From UBA1952 sp965246855 (lineage in GTDB: Bacteria > Bacteroidota > Bacteroidia > Chitinophagales > Chitinophagaceae): a stretch of DNA of 64,000 nucleotides. Positions 1-8,261 of this stretch are shown here, in pieces. Location: contig CBDFFP010000005.1 in the NCBI GenBank assembly GCA_965246855.1, forward strand, positions 310,001 to 374,000, read 5' to 3'. The notes beneath the pieces were generated by a model. The model did not search any database. It saw nothing but the letters and a program-made list of their open reading frames with translations, and was not told the origin of the DNA. The position numbers were made by a program, and so were the translations under genes. Each line of letters begins with the position of its first letter. The stretch's first letter is position 1.

Positions 1-1160
1 GTTGTTCCGTCACTCCAAATAAAAGAACTGAACAGGGTAGGATTGATGACGGAGAGAACCAGCGGATTGCTTGAAGAAATAAGATTGGGAGACTGATTGC
101 TAACTATTTGCAGAGATAGGTTGCAGTTTGGCAAAGCAATATTTACCTGCTGGATGGTGCTGTCTTGTAATGTGCCATTTATCGCCTTGAGCTTTACTAT
201 GTAACTTCCGGTATTTGCATAAGTATGTGTAGGACTAACCGAGGTACTCGTATTGCCATCTCCAAAATCCCATTGATAGGTGGTTGCATTGACAGACTGA
301 TTGGTAAAGGTTGCTGTAGCTCCATTTTGTGTTATGCTGAACGCGGCTGTAATGCTTTGGCTGCATAGCCAATTGATGTTGATAACAGACGATGAAATAC
401 AGCCTGTAGCGTCTTTGGCGTAAATGGTATAGTTGCCATTAGCCGTTATAGGGCCAAAGGTGGAGCTGCTTTGCCAGTTTGTCGGTTGACCCATTGCATA
501 GGTGTAAAGACCTGTTCCGCCTGTAGCAGACATGCTTAGGTTGGTGCTTGTGGGGCAGCCGCCAGGATTGGAAAATGCCGCCGCGACACTGAAAGGCGTA
601 CAACCCTGCACAGTTAGAGGCAGGTAAAGAATGTTGTTGTTCTCATTGCTCTCAGTAATGGTATTGGTGTAATCTGCCTTGCAAATAATGTAATAGTTAC
701 CTGCTACGGTTGTTGCTGGTAGCGTAATGGATAGATTTGTATAGTTCGTTAAGCCATTAGCAGGCAAAGGATTGAAAGTGGTATCTCGGAGATACACATC
801 ATTGCTGCTAAGGGTAGCATCTGTAGAAAGATAGTAACCCACATTACAAGCACTGACGCTGCCTGTATTAACGGTTTGAATGCCACCAGATACAGGGAAA
901 GGTACGCCTGTGGATACAAAAGCACTGTTGTAGGAAAAGCTGTTATTGACCACATCCGGCAGCAGCGGCGCAATGGCCGTTACTATCTTACTGGTGCGAT
1001 TATACACCGGGTCAAAGACATAAACCGTTTTGTGTGTTGGTGTGCGCACCGTGTCTATCTCCTCACGAGCGTTGTAGGAAAATATAGTTTGGGCACTTAA
1101 TTTCATGCTGAATAGAGGAAGCATGAAAAATAGTAATTTACTAATATTTATATTGCACAT
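1..1160 (-). CDS. CARDB/PKD-domain secreted protein, 3' end beyond window
   Basis: The frame is open from 1160 to the window edge, giving at least 386 residues and no stop. I chose the ATG at 1160 because it gives a clean Sec signal peptide (MCNINISKLLFFMLPLFSM, then KLSAQ as the likely cleavage region). A CARDB-like segment follows at about residues 70-180, with the usual N-x-ES-N-E-NNN ending, and a PKD domain at about 268-325 (core WDFGDGN, then THTYANTGSY). Such proteins are usually surface adhesins or T9SS cargo; the C-terminus is not visible, so a sorting tail or an RHS region cannot be excluded. The start overlaps the last 20 bases of the upstream small gene, so the two are probably translated together. 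It belongs to the integrative element that ends at 8157. Confidence 0.75.
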   Translation of the reverse strand, partial: MCNINISKLLFFMLPLFSMKLSAQTIFSYNAREEIDTVRTPTHKTVYVFDPVYNRTSKIVTAIAPLLPDVVNNSFSYNSAFVSTGVPFPVSGGIQTVNTGSVSACNVGYYLSTDATLSSNDVYLRDTTFNPLPANGLTNYTNLSITLPATTVAGNYYIICKADYTNTITESNENNNILYLPLTVQGCTPFSVAAAFSNPGGCPTSTNLSMSATGGTGLYTYAMGQPTNWQSSSTFGPITANGNYTIYAKDATGCISSSVININWLCSQSITAAFSITQNGATATFTNQSVNATTYQWDFGDGNTSTSVSPTHTYANTGSYIVKLKAINGTLQDSTIQQVNIALPNCNLSLQIVSNQSPNLISSSNPLVLSVINPTLFSSFIWSDGT

Positions 1161-1413
1161 ATTTGGGGTCAATTTGCTGAAACTGTGCTTCCCAGTCCCA
1201 TTTTTCAGGTTTATACTCTATACAGAACCATTTCATACCACTTTCTAACCAAGATGTTCTATAAGAATTAATTTCATGAATATCAATATCATCCAAACCA
1301 AATTCTGCTCCACAACACAAGCAAATATCGAAACTTGCGCATCCATATTCGTCCCATGTTGGGGTTTCAAACGCGAATCCACAAATCCCACAATTGTATT
1401 CAGACAAATCCAT
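1141..1413 (-). CDS. Small Cys-rich (CPCC-like) protein, candidate immunity protein
   Basis: This 90-residue acidic protein has two zinc-knuckle-like pairs, CGIC near residue 8 and CLCC near residue 32, joined by a WDEYGCASFDIC stretch. That spacing resembles the Cys-rich CPCC family, which often sits beside polymorphic toxins. It starts 3 bases after the stop of the RHS toxin gene, the place where the cognate immunity gene of an RHS toxin is expected, and its 3' end overlaps the next gene by 20 bases. The local sequence is AT-rich compared with the RHS core, as for a swapped toxin-tip/immunity cassette. The immunity role is inferred from position and family resemblance only. Confidence 0.7.
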   Translation of the reverse strand: MDLSEYNCGICGFAFETPTWDEYGCASFDICLCCGAEFGLDDIDIHEINSYRTSWLESGMKWFCIEYKPEKWDWEAQFQQIDPKYVQYKY

Positions 1414-1416
1414 ACA

Positions 1417-4400
1417 TTATTGTTTTAAGAAATACTTAATACCATTGTTAGGTTTGAAAAACGTCTTTGGAGTACCATACCTATTTATTACTCCAAAGTA
1501 GTTCTTTTTGAGGTCATAAAGGATTATGTCCCCATTTAGTCTAACTTTAGAAACAATATCTTTTGAAGTACTTTGAAAGAATTTTTGTGCGCCTTCCACA
1601 TATTGCTTCGCGTTTAAGAATTCATCAAATTCCGCCCCATGTTTAATCCAATGTGTATATGCGTTTTTTACTGAGTTAGTCTTTTTTCCTAATGACCATA
1701 TTGCCTTTTCTGCCCCTAATTCAGGTACAAGTGTATTTAAAACAATTTCTGCTGCCTCATCTGCGTATCCATTGTCTTTAACAATTTGTGCTATGCTTGG
1801 CTTATATGAATTAATAGTTGCTTGTGGAGCTAGACTAGGGTAACAAAAGATAATGTTTTGTGTTTGATTAGCATTAAATCCAGCAACACTGCCAGTACCA
1901 ACCATTGCATCACCAGCATACATCCCACTTGGGTCAATCCCATTCATCGGATTATTTTCCGCATAAGTGTATAGATTAAGCGCATCAAGCGGGTCTTGGC
2001 TATAGAAGCGCCCAACAATCGGGTCATAATGCCGCGCCCGCACATAGTACAGAATGCTATCCTCATAGGTGATCCCATACGCACCCATAAACCGGTAGCG
2101 GTTTAGGTCTCCGGTAGGCTCTTGTATGTTTCGTAACTCCCCATAATCGCCGTAGGCGTAGCTGTGGGTTACGGTTTTGCCCGCATCCGCCATTGCCACC
2201 GTATTGCCCCTGTGGTCGTGCAGGTAGTAGAGAACCGTACCGTTAGGCGCAATGCGGCACAACATGCCTGTTGGCCCATGTATATAGTAATACTGTACGC
2301 TGTTGTTGCCATCTGTTTCTGCCAGCACATTGTCCAATCCGCCGCTAATGTCCAGCACGTAGCGGGTAGTCGCGCCATTACGGGTAGCGGCTATGCGGTG
2401 GCCCAAGCCGTCCCATGTTGCGGCGTAGGCAGTGTTGCCATTGCTATACGTAAGGAGCTTGTCGGCAACGTCATAGCTAATTACGGTGCCGCCTCTGTTA
2501 GTAATATTCCCATCCGTAGTGGTAGTATAGGAAAGGCCGTTTGCGTTTGCAAGAACATTGTAAGGGCCGTAAGTGTAGGTGCTTGTGCCAGCGGGGGGCG
2601 GCAGCGGCTGTAACGGCTCTTTTAGCGGGTTTATGTCGCGGATGTTACCGTTGCTGTCCAGCACATACGTCCATGCTGCAATGGTATCTGTCGCGCTTCG
2701 CAGGTGGCACAGGCCTGTCATGCGGCCTCCTGCGTCATACTTCCATTGGGCAACCATCCCGTTGTCAAAGACCATACTATCCAGCCGTTCATCCTGCTTG
2801 TAATAGTAGGTGGCTATCAGCTTGGCATTTGCAGATGTCCTATTCCACCAAACTTCTTTGGGCCGTCCGGCGGTATCACGGATGTAGGTAACATAATTTC
2901 CGTTGGGATAATTGACAGAAAACAGGCTGCCATCTACCCGCCGTGAATAAATCGTCGTAGTGCCAAAAGGGTCTGTATGACTGTTAAGCCAATGCTCATC
3001 TGCATCCCACGTAAAGTTGTTGATAAGTGTGCCGCCTTTGGTAATCTTTTGCGGCATGTTATCGGCATAGTAGTCAATGTTGATGTAACCGTTTGATTTT
3101 AGCAATCCGGTTACGTTATCATAAGCCATCGTCAGCAGGCTACCGCTGGGCTTTTGGATGCTTTGGAGTTTGCCCTTTATACTGTTAATACTGCCCGACG
3201 AGTAGTAGTGGTATCTTTCCAGTCCCAAGAACTGATTCAACGAATCGCGGTCATTCTCATCATAGGTGTATTTCGCGGTATCGTTATTGGCATTTACAAC
3301 CGTTATCACGTTGTAATTCGCGTCCAGAAAGGTCTTGGTTACTTTCCCTAACGGGTCGGTAACTGTTTTGGGAATATCACAATCCCAGTAGGTAATAGTC
3401 GTAGCGTTTCCTTTGGTATCCTTTACGATGTATGGACGACTGCCTGCATCGTAAATAGTCTCTGTCTCTATATTAAGTGCGGGTGTTTTAACCTTGCTTA
3501 GGTTACCATTAGCATCATAGGTGTATTTCGTTATAAGCCATTCCGGGTTGGTAATCTGGTAAATCTGGCCGTAGGCATTTGTAAGAATGGTTGTTACCGG
3601 GTATCCTGTTCCTACTCCGGTATAGGGGTGTATTATTTGATTTATATTGCCTAAAGGGTCATAGGTATAGTTGTAAATCTTGTTTAAGCGGCTCCGGTAA
3701 GTGGCAAGTGTATTATCTGTGTTCCAAGTGAATAGCTCGTAAGTGTTATTTGGGTAAATGATTTTACCCACGTTTCCATTTGCATCAATGTTCTGAAATT
3801 GCCAGATAGCGCCTTTCTTCGCATTCTTCAACTGTGTAGGAATGGTAGGGTGTGTGGTATTCCCGTAGGTGATGATAAAGGAATCACGGGTATTCGCCAC
3901 TTCCAAAGGATTGCCTAGCGCATTATAACGCGTGTTTGTGGAAATGTCATTTGTGCTGGTAGATTGGCTAAAATAAGCGCCGGTAGGGTTGAAATTGGTA
4001 GGTGGTGTAATAGTTGTTTTCTGCGCGTCATTACTCAGATTGTTTGTCGTAACAGCTTTTACTTTACCATAGCCATCGTAGTCCGCCAAAATAGAATTGC
4101 CGCGCGGCAACATGATCGTATTGAGCAGCGTGGGTCTATTAGGTACAGTGTACTCATACGTCGTTGGGGAATTGGTATTCTCCTTGTAATACCGGAGTTG
4201 GCCGTTCTGCAATGTGAAGCTGATGCTTCGGGAGAGCGGATATTGAATTGTTACAGTGGGATTTCCGCTGTTTGTCCCATAGTTGAATTTCAAAAACCTA
4301 CCAGAAGGCGCTATAACAGAATCAATCTTGTTGGTTCCCGACTGATAGGCAATGTGCAGCTTGTTGTTGTTTCTATCCTGAATATCGGTCAGCATAAACA

Positions 4401-6663
4401 GCTTGGGCGTATTGCTGTTTACAACTTTGTATGTGTACTTTATCTGCGCCTTGTCTTTGACTTCATAGACCGTAGAAGAAATCTTTGTAAGCGTATTGTA
4501 ATTGCCTTTCACAATACTTGGCGGCGTGGTAGGCTGACCAGTATTGTCGTAGCCAGAAATCCCACTGCCAGCTACATGGACCAAATAGGAGTTCGTTCCT
4601 TCGTCTATCCGCGTGATGTAGGAAAGGTAAGTGTGCGTCCAGCCCTTACCGAAAACATACGGCTCGCTCGGCGTGAATACAGGCTGCCACTCCAATATGC
4701 TTGCATCATAATGATGCGAAAAAGAGAGAGAAAAGATGCCTCTGTCTGCTATAGTAAAAGCAGGATTCTCATAGTATGTGAAGTTGCCTTCGGCAAGGGA
4801 ACGGGGCTTGTCGGAGTTATAGGGGGTGCGCTGAAAGGGAACCGCGTAGTTATCAAGGTCTTGCAGTTGCGCTGTCGTTGGCAGGGCAGGAATATTGGGC
4901 TTCGTAAGCAGCCGGTACAGCATCAAAAAACACCCATTCCGGGTGATAGTACCTATATCGTTAAAGAGGGTGGCGGGCTTTACAATGTCTAATTGGTGTG
5001 CTGTTCTCAGATACGCTTTGTCTTGCTCAACCATGAGCGCCGTATCCTGAAAAGGCATCGCGTTTGTGTAAGCATACTCATTGATATTAAAGGCTTCCAG
5101 CAGTACTTTGAGCGTATTGATGCGAGAGATATGGTCTGTGGGATTGAAGTTCATCCCGTCCCGCTTAAAAGGCGGTATTTGATCTGCATAATCCAAATAC
5201 AACAGGCCGAGCGCATACTTGAGATAAGGGGCTGTCGTTGTATTGATGTCAATAAAGGGCGAAGGAAAATTTATCGCCGGATTGTTAGGCTCAGAAGGGC
5301 CAAATAGAGCACGATAGGTAGCCTTCGCCACGTCCTGCCTTAAAATAGGTAACTGGTTCGTTGTGTAATCCTGATTATTGTCCAGAATCCCTTGCTGAAC
5401 TAGATAGCAGATTGCACTTTGCAACTCGGTATCAGCAGAAGCATAGGAAGGGATACTACAAGGCGGTGCTGCGTTAATTGAGAAAGAAGCAAGCGCATTA
5501 TTGTTATTTTCATCAAACTCAATTACGTTATGCCCGGCATCCGTATAAGCGAAAATGTAGAAAGTACCGCCCAAATAAGATGTTGGAATGTTGAGTTGCT
5601 TTGTATCTGTAAAGCTACCGCCTGCTGATAGTATAGGTACGTTAGTACTTGCTAGTATAGCATCATTGCCGTTGTTGTAGATGTTATCGGTAGAAATCCA
5701 ATAGCGAACAATGCTGGTGGCAGCTGTGCCATTTCCGGTGTTGTCTATTGAAGTGGTTGCTGTAACCGTTCCTCCTACACCTATCGTGGTTGGCGTGAGT
5801 GATAGGTTACCTACTTGGAGGTCGGGTAGTTGCGGAGAAAAAACATTAAGGTATTTAAAATCGGCATTGTCATTTTCTGAATACTCACTAACAACATTAT
5901 TAAGGTCTGCTTTTACGATGATATAGTAATTGGAAGCAAGTGCTGTTGAAGGTATGGTTACTGCTTGCGAAAGCGAGAATGTATTGCTTGGGTATAAACT
6001 AAAAGGAGTAGAAGTTCCTAGCAATACTCCTGGCGGATTAGGATTGGAACTTGTATTTAAGTAGATACCCGCACTGCACCAGCCAGCAGTAGCGGAACCT
6101 GTGTTCTCAATGGTAGCCGTAACCGTAACCTGATTTCCCGCAGTTACGTTTTGAGAGCTAAGATTTACATTGGAGACGGTAAGGTTAGGGTAATCAGTAG
6201 TAGTAACTGAAAATGCGTCTGAGTACCACCGCGTAGAGGTTATGTTGGATTTAGCAGTTATTACAAACTGCTGTGTACCGGAGTGTTGGAAATTGTAAGT
6301 GAAATCAGTGTAGCCGGGATTGGGTAAATAGCTTACACTATCAAGCGGTACTCCACAAGGCGAACCGCCCGATTTTAAATAAAACTTGCCAGCAGGAAAA
6401 GTGGTTGTACCCGGTGTACAACCTACGCCATTGAAATAGTAAACGCGCATCGTTACCGCGTTTCCATTAATGGCCTGTGTTCTACAAACTAAACCACCAT
6501 TAAAGGTTAGACCGCATCCACTGTAGGAACTGGAAAGACAATTGGTTAGTCCATTAAGAGATGGATTAATAGAGGTAACTAATGGCTGTGCTTTACAAGG
6601 ATTGCTCCATAGCAAAACCATCAAAATCCCTAAGAAGAGTGCGGATTTTAAGAAGCCAGTCAT
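1417..6663 (-). CDS. RHS-repeat polymorphic toxin with CARDB domains
   Basis: This 1748-residue secreted protein begins with a Sec signal peptide (FLKSALFLGILMVLLWSNPCKA). Two CARDB-type beta domains follow at about 160-275 and 280-400, then a helical segment at about 405-575 that resembles S-layer-homology repeats. From about 620 to 1520 there are RHS/YD repeats, recognisable by many Y-x-YD-x-x-G-N motifs. The conserved RHS core closure (GRFYSQDPLDALNLYTYAEN, then NP and DPSGM) ends near residue 1585. The last roughly 160 residues are a variable tip. The tip has HWIKHGAEFDEF, NGDIILYD and TPKTFFKPN, a pattern I recall from BECR-fold RNase toxins in RHS/CDI systems, with His, Arg/Lys and Thr as possible active residues. 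No T9SS tail is present. The immunity candidate follows 3 bases downstream. Confidence 0.85.
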   Translation of the reverse strand: MTGFLKSALFLGILMVLLWSNPCKAQPLVTSINPSLNGLTNCLSSSYSGCGLTFNGGLVCRTQAINGNAVTMRVYYFNGVGCTPGTTTFPAGKFYLKSGGSPCGVPLDSVSYLPNPGYTDFTYNFQHSGTQQFVITAKSNITSTRWYSDAFSVTTTDYPNLTVSNVNLSSQNVTAGNQVTVTATIENTGSATAGWCSAGIYLNTSSNPNPPGVLLGTSTPFSLYPSNTFSLSQAVTIPSTALASNYYIIVKADLNNVVSEYSENDNADFKYLNVFSPQLPDLQVGNLSLTPTTIGVGGTVTATTSIDNTGNGTAATSIVRYWISTDNIYNNGNDAILASTNVPILSAGGSFTDTKQLNIPTSYLGGTFYIFAYTDAGHNVIEFDENNNNALASFSINAAPPCSIPSYASADTELQSAICYLVQQGILDNNQDYTTNQLPILRQDVAKATYRALFGPSEPNNPAINFPSPFIDINTTTAPYLKYALGLLYLDYADQIPPFKRDGMNFNPTDHISRINTLKVLLEAFNINEYAYTNAMPFQDTALMVEQDKAYLRTAHQLDIVKPATLFNDIGTITRNGCFLMLYRLLTKPNIPALPTTAQLQDLDNYAVPFQRTPYNSDKPRSLAEGNFTYYENPAFTIADRGIFSLSFSHHYDASILEWQPVFTPSEPYVFGKGWTHTYLSYITRIDEGTNSYLVHVAGSGISGYDNTGQPTTPPSIVKGNYNTLTKISSTVYEVKDKAQIKYTYKVVNSNTPKLFMLTDIQDRNNNKLHIAYQSGTNKIDSVIAPSGRFLKFNYGTNSGNPTVTIQYPLSRSISFTLQNGQLRYYKENTNSPTTYEYTVPNRPTLLNTIMLPRGNSILADYDGYGKVKAVTTNNLSNDAQKTTITPPTNFNPTGAYFSQSTSTNDISTNTRYNALGNPLEVANTRDSFIITYGNTTHPTIPTQLKNAKKGAIWQFQNIDANGNVGKIIYPNNTYELFTWNTDNTLATYRSRLNKIYNYTYDPLGNINQIIHPYTGVGTGYPVTTILTNAYGQIYQITNPEWLITKYTYDANGNLSKVKTPALNIETETIYDAGSRPYIVKDTKGNATTITYWDCDIPKTVTDPLGKVTKTFLDANYNVITVVNANNDTAKYTYDENDRDSLNQFLGLERYHYYSSGSINSIKGKLQSIQKPSGSLLTMAYDNVTGLLKSNGYINIDYYADNMPQKITKGGTLINNFTWDADEHWLNSHTDPFGTTTIYSRRVDGSLFSVNYPNGNYVTYIRDTAGRPKEVWWNRTSANAKLIATYYYKQDERLDSMVFDNGMVAQWKYDAGGRMTGLCHLRSATDTIAAWTYVLDSNGNIRDINPLKEPLQPLPPPAGTSTYTYGPYNVLANANGLSYTTTTDGNITNRGGTVISYDVADKLLTYSNGNTAYAATWDGLGHRIAATRNGATTRYVLDISGGLDNVLAETDGNNSVQYYYIHGPTGMLCRIAPNGTVLYYLHDHRGNTVAMADAGKTVTHSYAYGDYGELRNIQEPTGDLNRYRFMGAYGITYEDSILYYVRARHYDPIVGRFYSQDPLDALNLYTYAENNPMNGIDPSGMYAGDAMVGTGSVAGFNANQTQNIIFCYPSLAPQATINSYKPSIAQIVKDNGYADEAAEIVLNTLVPELGAEKAIWSLGKKTNSVKNAYTHWIKHGAEFDEFLNAKQYVEGAQKFFQSTSKDIVSKVRLNGDIILYDLKKNYFGVINRYGTPKTFFKPNNGIKYFLKQ

Positions 6664-6796
6664 TGAAAAGCAATTTTGTTCGCGAATTCAAATTTAGCAC
6701 TTACTTCTGACTGACGTAAGGTTTGTCAAAAAAGTTGTTCAAAGTAATGAGTGTGTTTTATGGCTGCAATTAGGTTCGCTATCCCATCAAATGCTC

Positions 6797-8008
6797 CTAC
6801 AGTTTCGCCATTGCTGCATCCAACACGCCGTTATCAAACTGCTTCAAGTAGTTCTGCGTAATAACGCTATTGCTGTGGCCAAGTGTTTCAGAAATAATTT
6901 CTGTGGACACGCCATTTCTTTTGAGGTTGGTAGCGGCGCTATGGCGCGCAACGTAGAACGTAACATGCGTCTGAAGACCGAGTAGCTCTACTATGCTATT
7001 CAGGTCATTATTGGTCTGCTTCAATACCTTATTCGCTCTGTTTTTTTTCTGCGTTGGGGTCTTGTGAATATGCTCGTTGTAAATGGGGAAGAGGTACGCG
7101 CTGTCGGAAGCAAAATAGTCTATAATCTTTTGCGCTTCCTCAGTAATAGACAGGTTGAAATTGTGGCCGGTCTTCTGCCTGAAATACAGAATGCGCCCAT
7201 CTTGTACCTGCTCTCTAGTAAGGTTTGCAATGTCCGCGAAATTCATCCCGAACATGCGATAGCTGAACATGAAAAGCAAGTAAGACTTTGCCAAACTTGG
7301 ATGAGCAGTCCAGTCAAACGCTTTGAGCTTCTGCAATTCCTCAACGCTGAGCGCCTTTGGATTTCTGGTAGATTTTAGCTTGGACAGCGAATAGCCGTCC
7401 TTATTCATGGTGGTGCTGAAAGGGTTGATTTCCTTGTCTGCATACCCCCTTCTAATGCCTTCGTAGTAGACAGCTTTGATGCTGCGCATACGCGCACCGA
7501 TACCGCCGCTGGTGCATCCAGTTTGGTACAAAAATGTTTCCATCCCTTTGAGGAATGCATAGGTAACAGCATCAAACTTTACGTTGCCCGGCCTGTATCT
7601 TTTGAGCGTACTAAGCCCATCTTTATAAGCCAGCATTGTGCCGATTTTTCCGAGCGACTGCTTTTCCAAAATCATGTCCTCAAAGAAGTCGTAGAAAGTC
7701 TTTTCCACCACTTCAATACCAAGAAAACGTTTCTTGAACTCAATGAAATCAAACCGTTTGCCTTGCCTTATGAAGTCGTCGCTAATCTCGTTGGCCTTTA
7801 GCTCAAACTTGCGTAGGTTAAGGTTCTTGACCTTGTAGTTATCTACGTTCTTGCGGAAGCGGCCTTGTACTTTATCCCACTCTTTTTCGGTAGAAGAATA
7901 GCCAAGAGAAATGCGGTAAGGCTTATCTTCGTAAACGTACAGCATTACCGGATGCTGCTGATTTTTAAGGGTCTTTTGCTTGTACAGAATGGTCTTGATG
8001 GTTGACAT
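6797..8008 (-). CDS. Site-specific tyrosine recombinase (integrase)
   Basis: This 403-residue protein has the usual Bacteroidetes mobile-element integrase layout: an arm-binding N-terminal domain with the YRISLGYSSTEKEWD region, a SAM-like core-binding domain at about 100-210, and a C-terminal catalytic domain. Visible catalytic elements are Arg in FSYRMFGMNFADI, Lys in RQKTGHNF, YVARHSAAT (the Y-x-x-R-H form common in this phylum), LGHS, and the nucleophile Tyr in NYLKQF. The gene starts about 100 bp from the tRNA 3'-half at 8111-8157 and reads away from it, which fits an integrase next to its attachment site. It probably catalyses integration and excision of the element that carries the RHS locus. 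Confidence 0.92.
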   Translation of the reverse strand: MSTIKTILYKQKTLKNQQHPVMLYVYEDKPYRISLGYSSTEKEWDKVQGRFRKNVDNYKVKNLNLRKFELKANEISDDFIRQGKRFDFIEFKKRFLGIEVVEKTFYDFFEDMILEKQSLGKIGTMLAYKDGLSTLKRYRPGNVKFDAVTYAFLKGMETFLYQTGCTSGGIGARMRSIKAVYYEGIRRGYADKEINPFSTTMNKDGYSLSKLKSTRNPKALSVEELQKLKAFDWTAHPSLAKSYLLFMFSYRMFGMNFADIANLTREQVQDGRILYFRQKTGHNFNLSITEEAQKIIDYFASDSAYLFPIYNEHIHKTPTQKKNRANKVLKQTNNDLNSIVELLGLQTHVTFYVARHSAATNLKRNGVSTEIISETLGHSNSVITQNYLKQFDNGVLDAAMAKL

Positions 8009-8110
8009 TTGGTGTAAACATGGTGTAAAAAGCTGCGTGCTTATTTACCTTTGCCTCAAAAGCGGTGTGCTTGATGAGCATAACCATTTTCACATTAAAA
8101 ACAAGAGAAT

Positions 8111-8157
8111 ACTGACTCATAATCAGTAGGTCGCTGGTTCAAGCCCGGCAGGGCCCA
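8111..8157 (+). other. Detached 3' half of tRNA-Ile2(CAU)-like gene (att site)
   Basis: The sequence folds as the 3' part of a tRNA. It has an anticodon stem ACTGA/TCAGT closing loop CTCATAA (anticodon CAT), variable loop AGGTC, T arm GCTGG-TTCAAGC-CCGGC, acceptor strand AGGGCCC and discriminator A. The matching 5' half (acceptor GGGCCCT, D arm) is absent upstream. The GGTCGCTGGTTCAAG stretch resembles elongator tRNA-Ile2, whose CAU anticodon is modified to lysidine. A partial tRNA next to an integrase gene is the usual mark of an integrative element end. Confidence 0.8.
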
Positions 8158-8170
8158 CACGTTTTTCAGA

Positions 8171-8197
8171 AACCCGCGCTTTTGGTGCGGGTTTTTT
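8171..8197 (+). terminator. Rho-independent terminator, probably of the original tRNA
   Basis: Inverted repeat AACCCGC (8171-8177) / GCGGGTT (8187-8193) is followed by a T run. It lies directly after the tRNA 3' half, so it is probably the native tRNA terminator and marks chromosomal DNA to the right. Confidence 0.7.
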
Positions 8198-8232
8198 GTT
8201 TTCTATGGAACGTGTTTTCCTCGTAACCGCAG

Positions 8233-8261
8233 AACGCGCCAAGGGGCGTGTTCCTACACCT
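8233..8261. repeat. Short palindromic repeat with GTTCCTACACC tail (copy 1)
   Basis: Imperfect hairpin AACGCGCC-AAGG-GGCGTGTT is followed by TCCTACACC. A second hairpin with the same GTTCCTACACC tail occurs at 41482-41509. It overlaps the histidine kinase stop codon. Confidence 0.45.

Noticed and set aside
3964..4992. Long plus-strand open frame (342 codons) inside the RHS gene
   Set aside because: It is antisense to the RHS repeats, has no recognisable domain, and reflects the codon pattern of the real gene.
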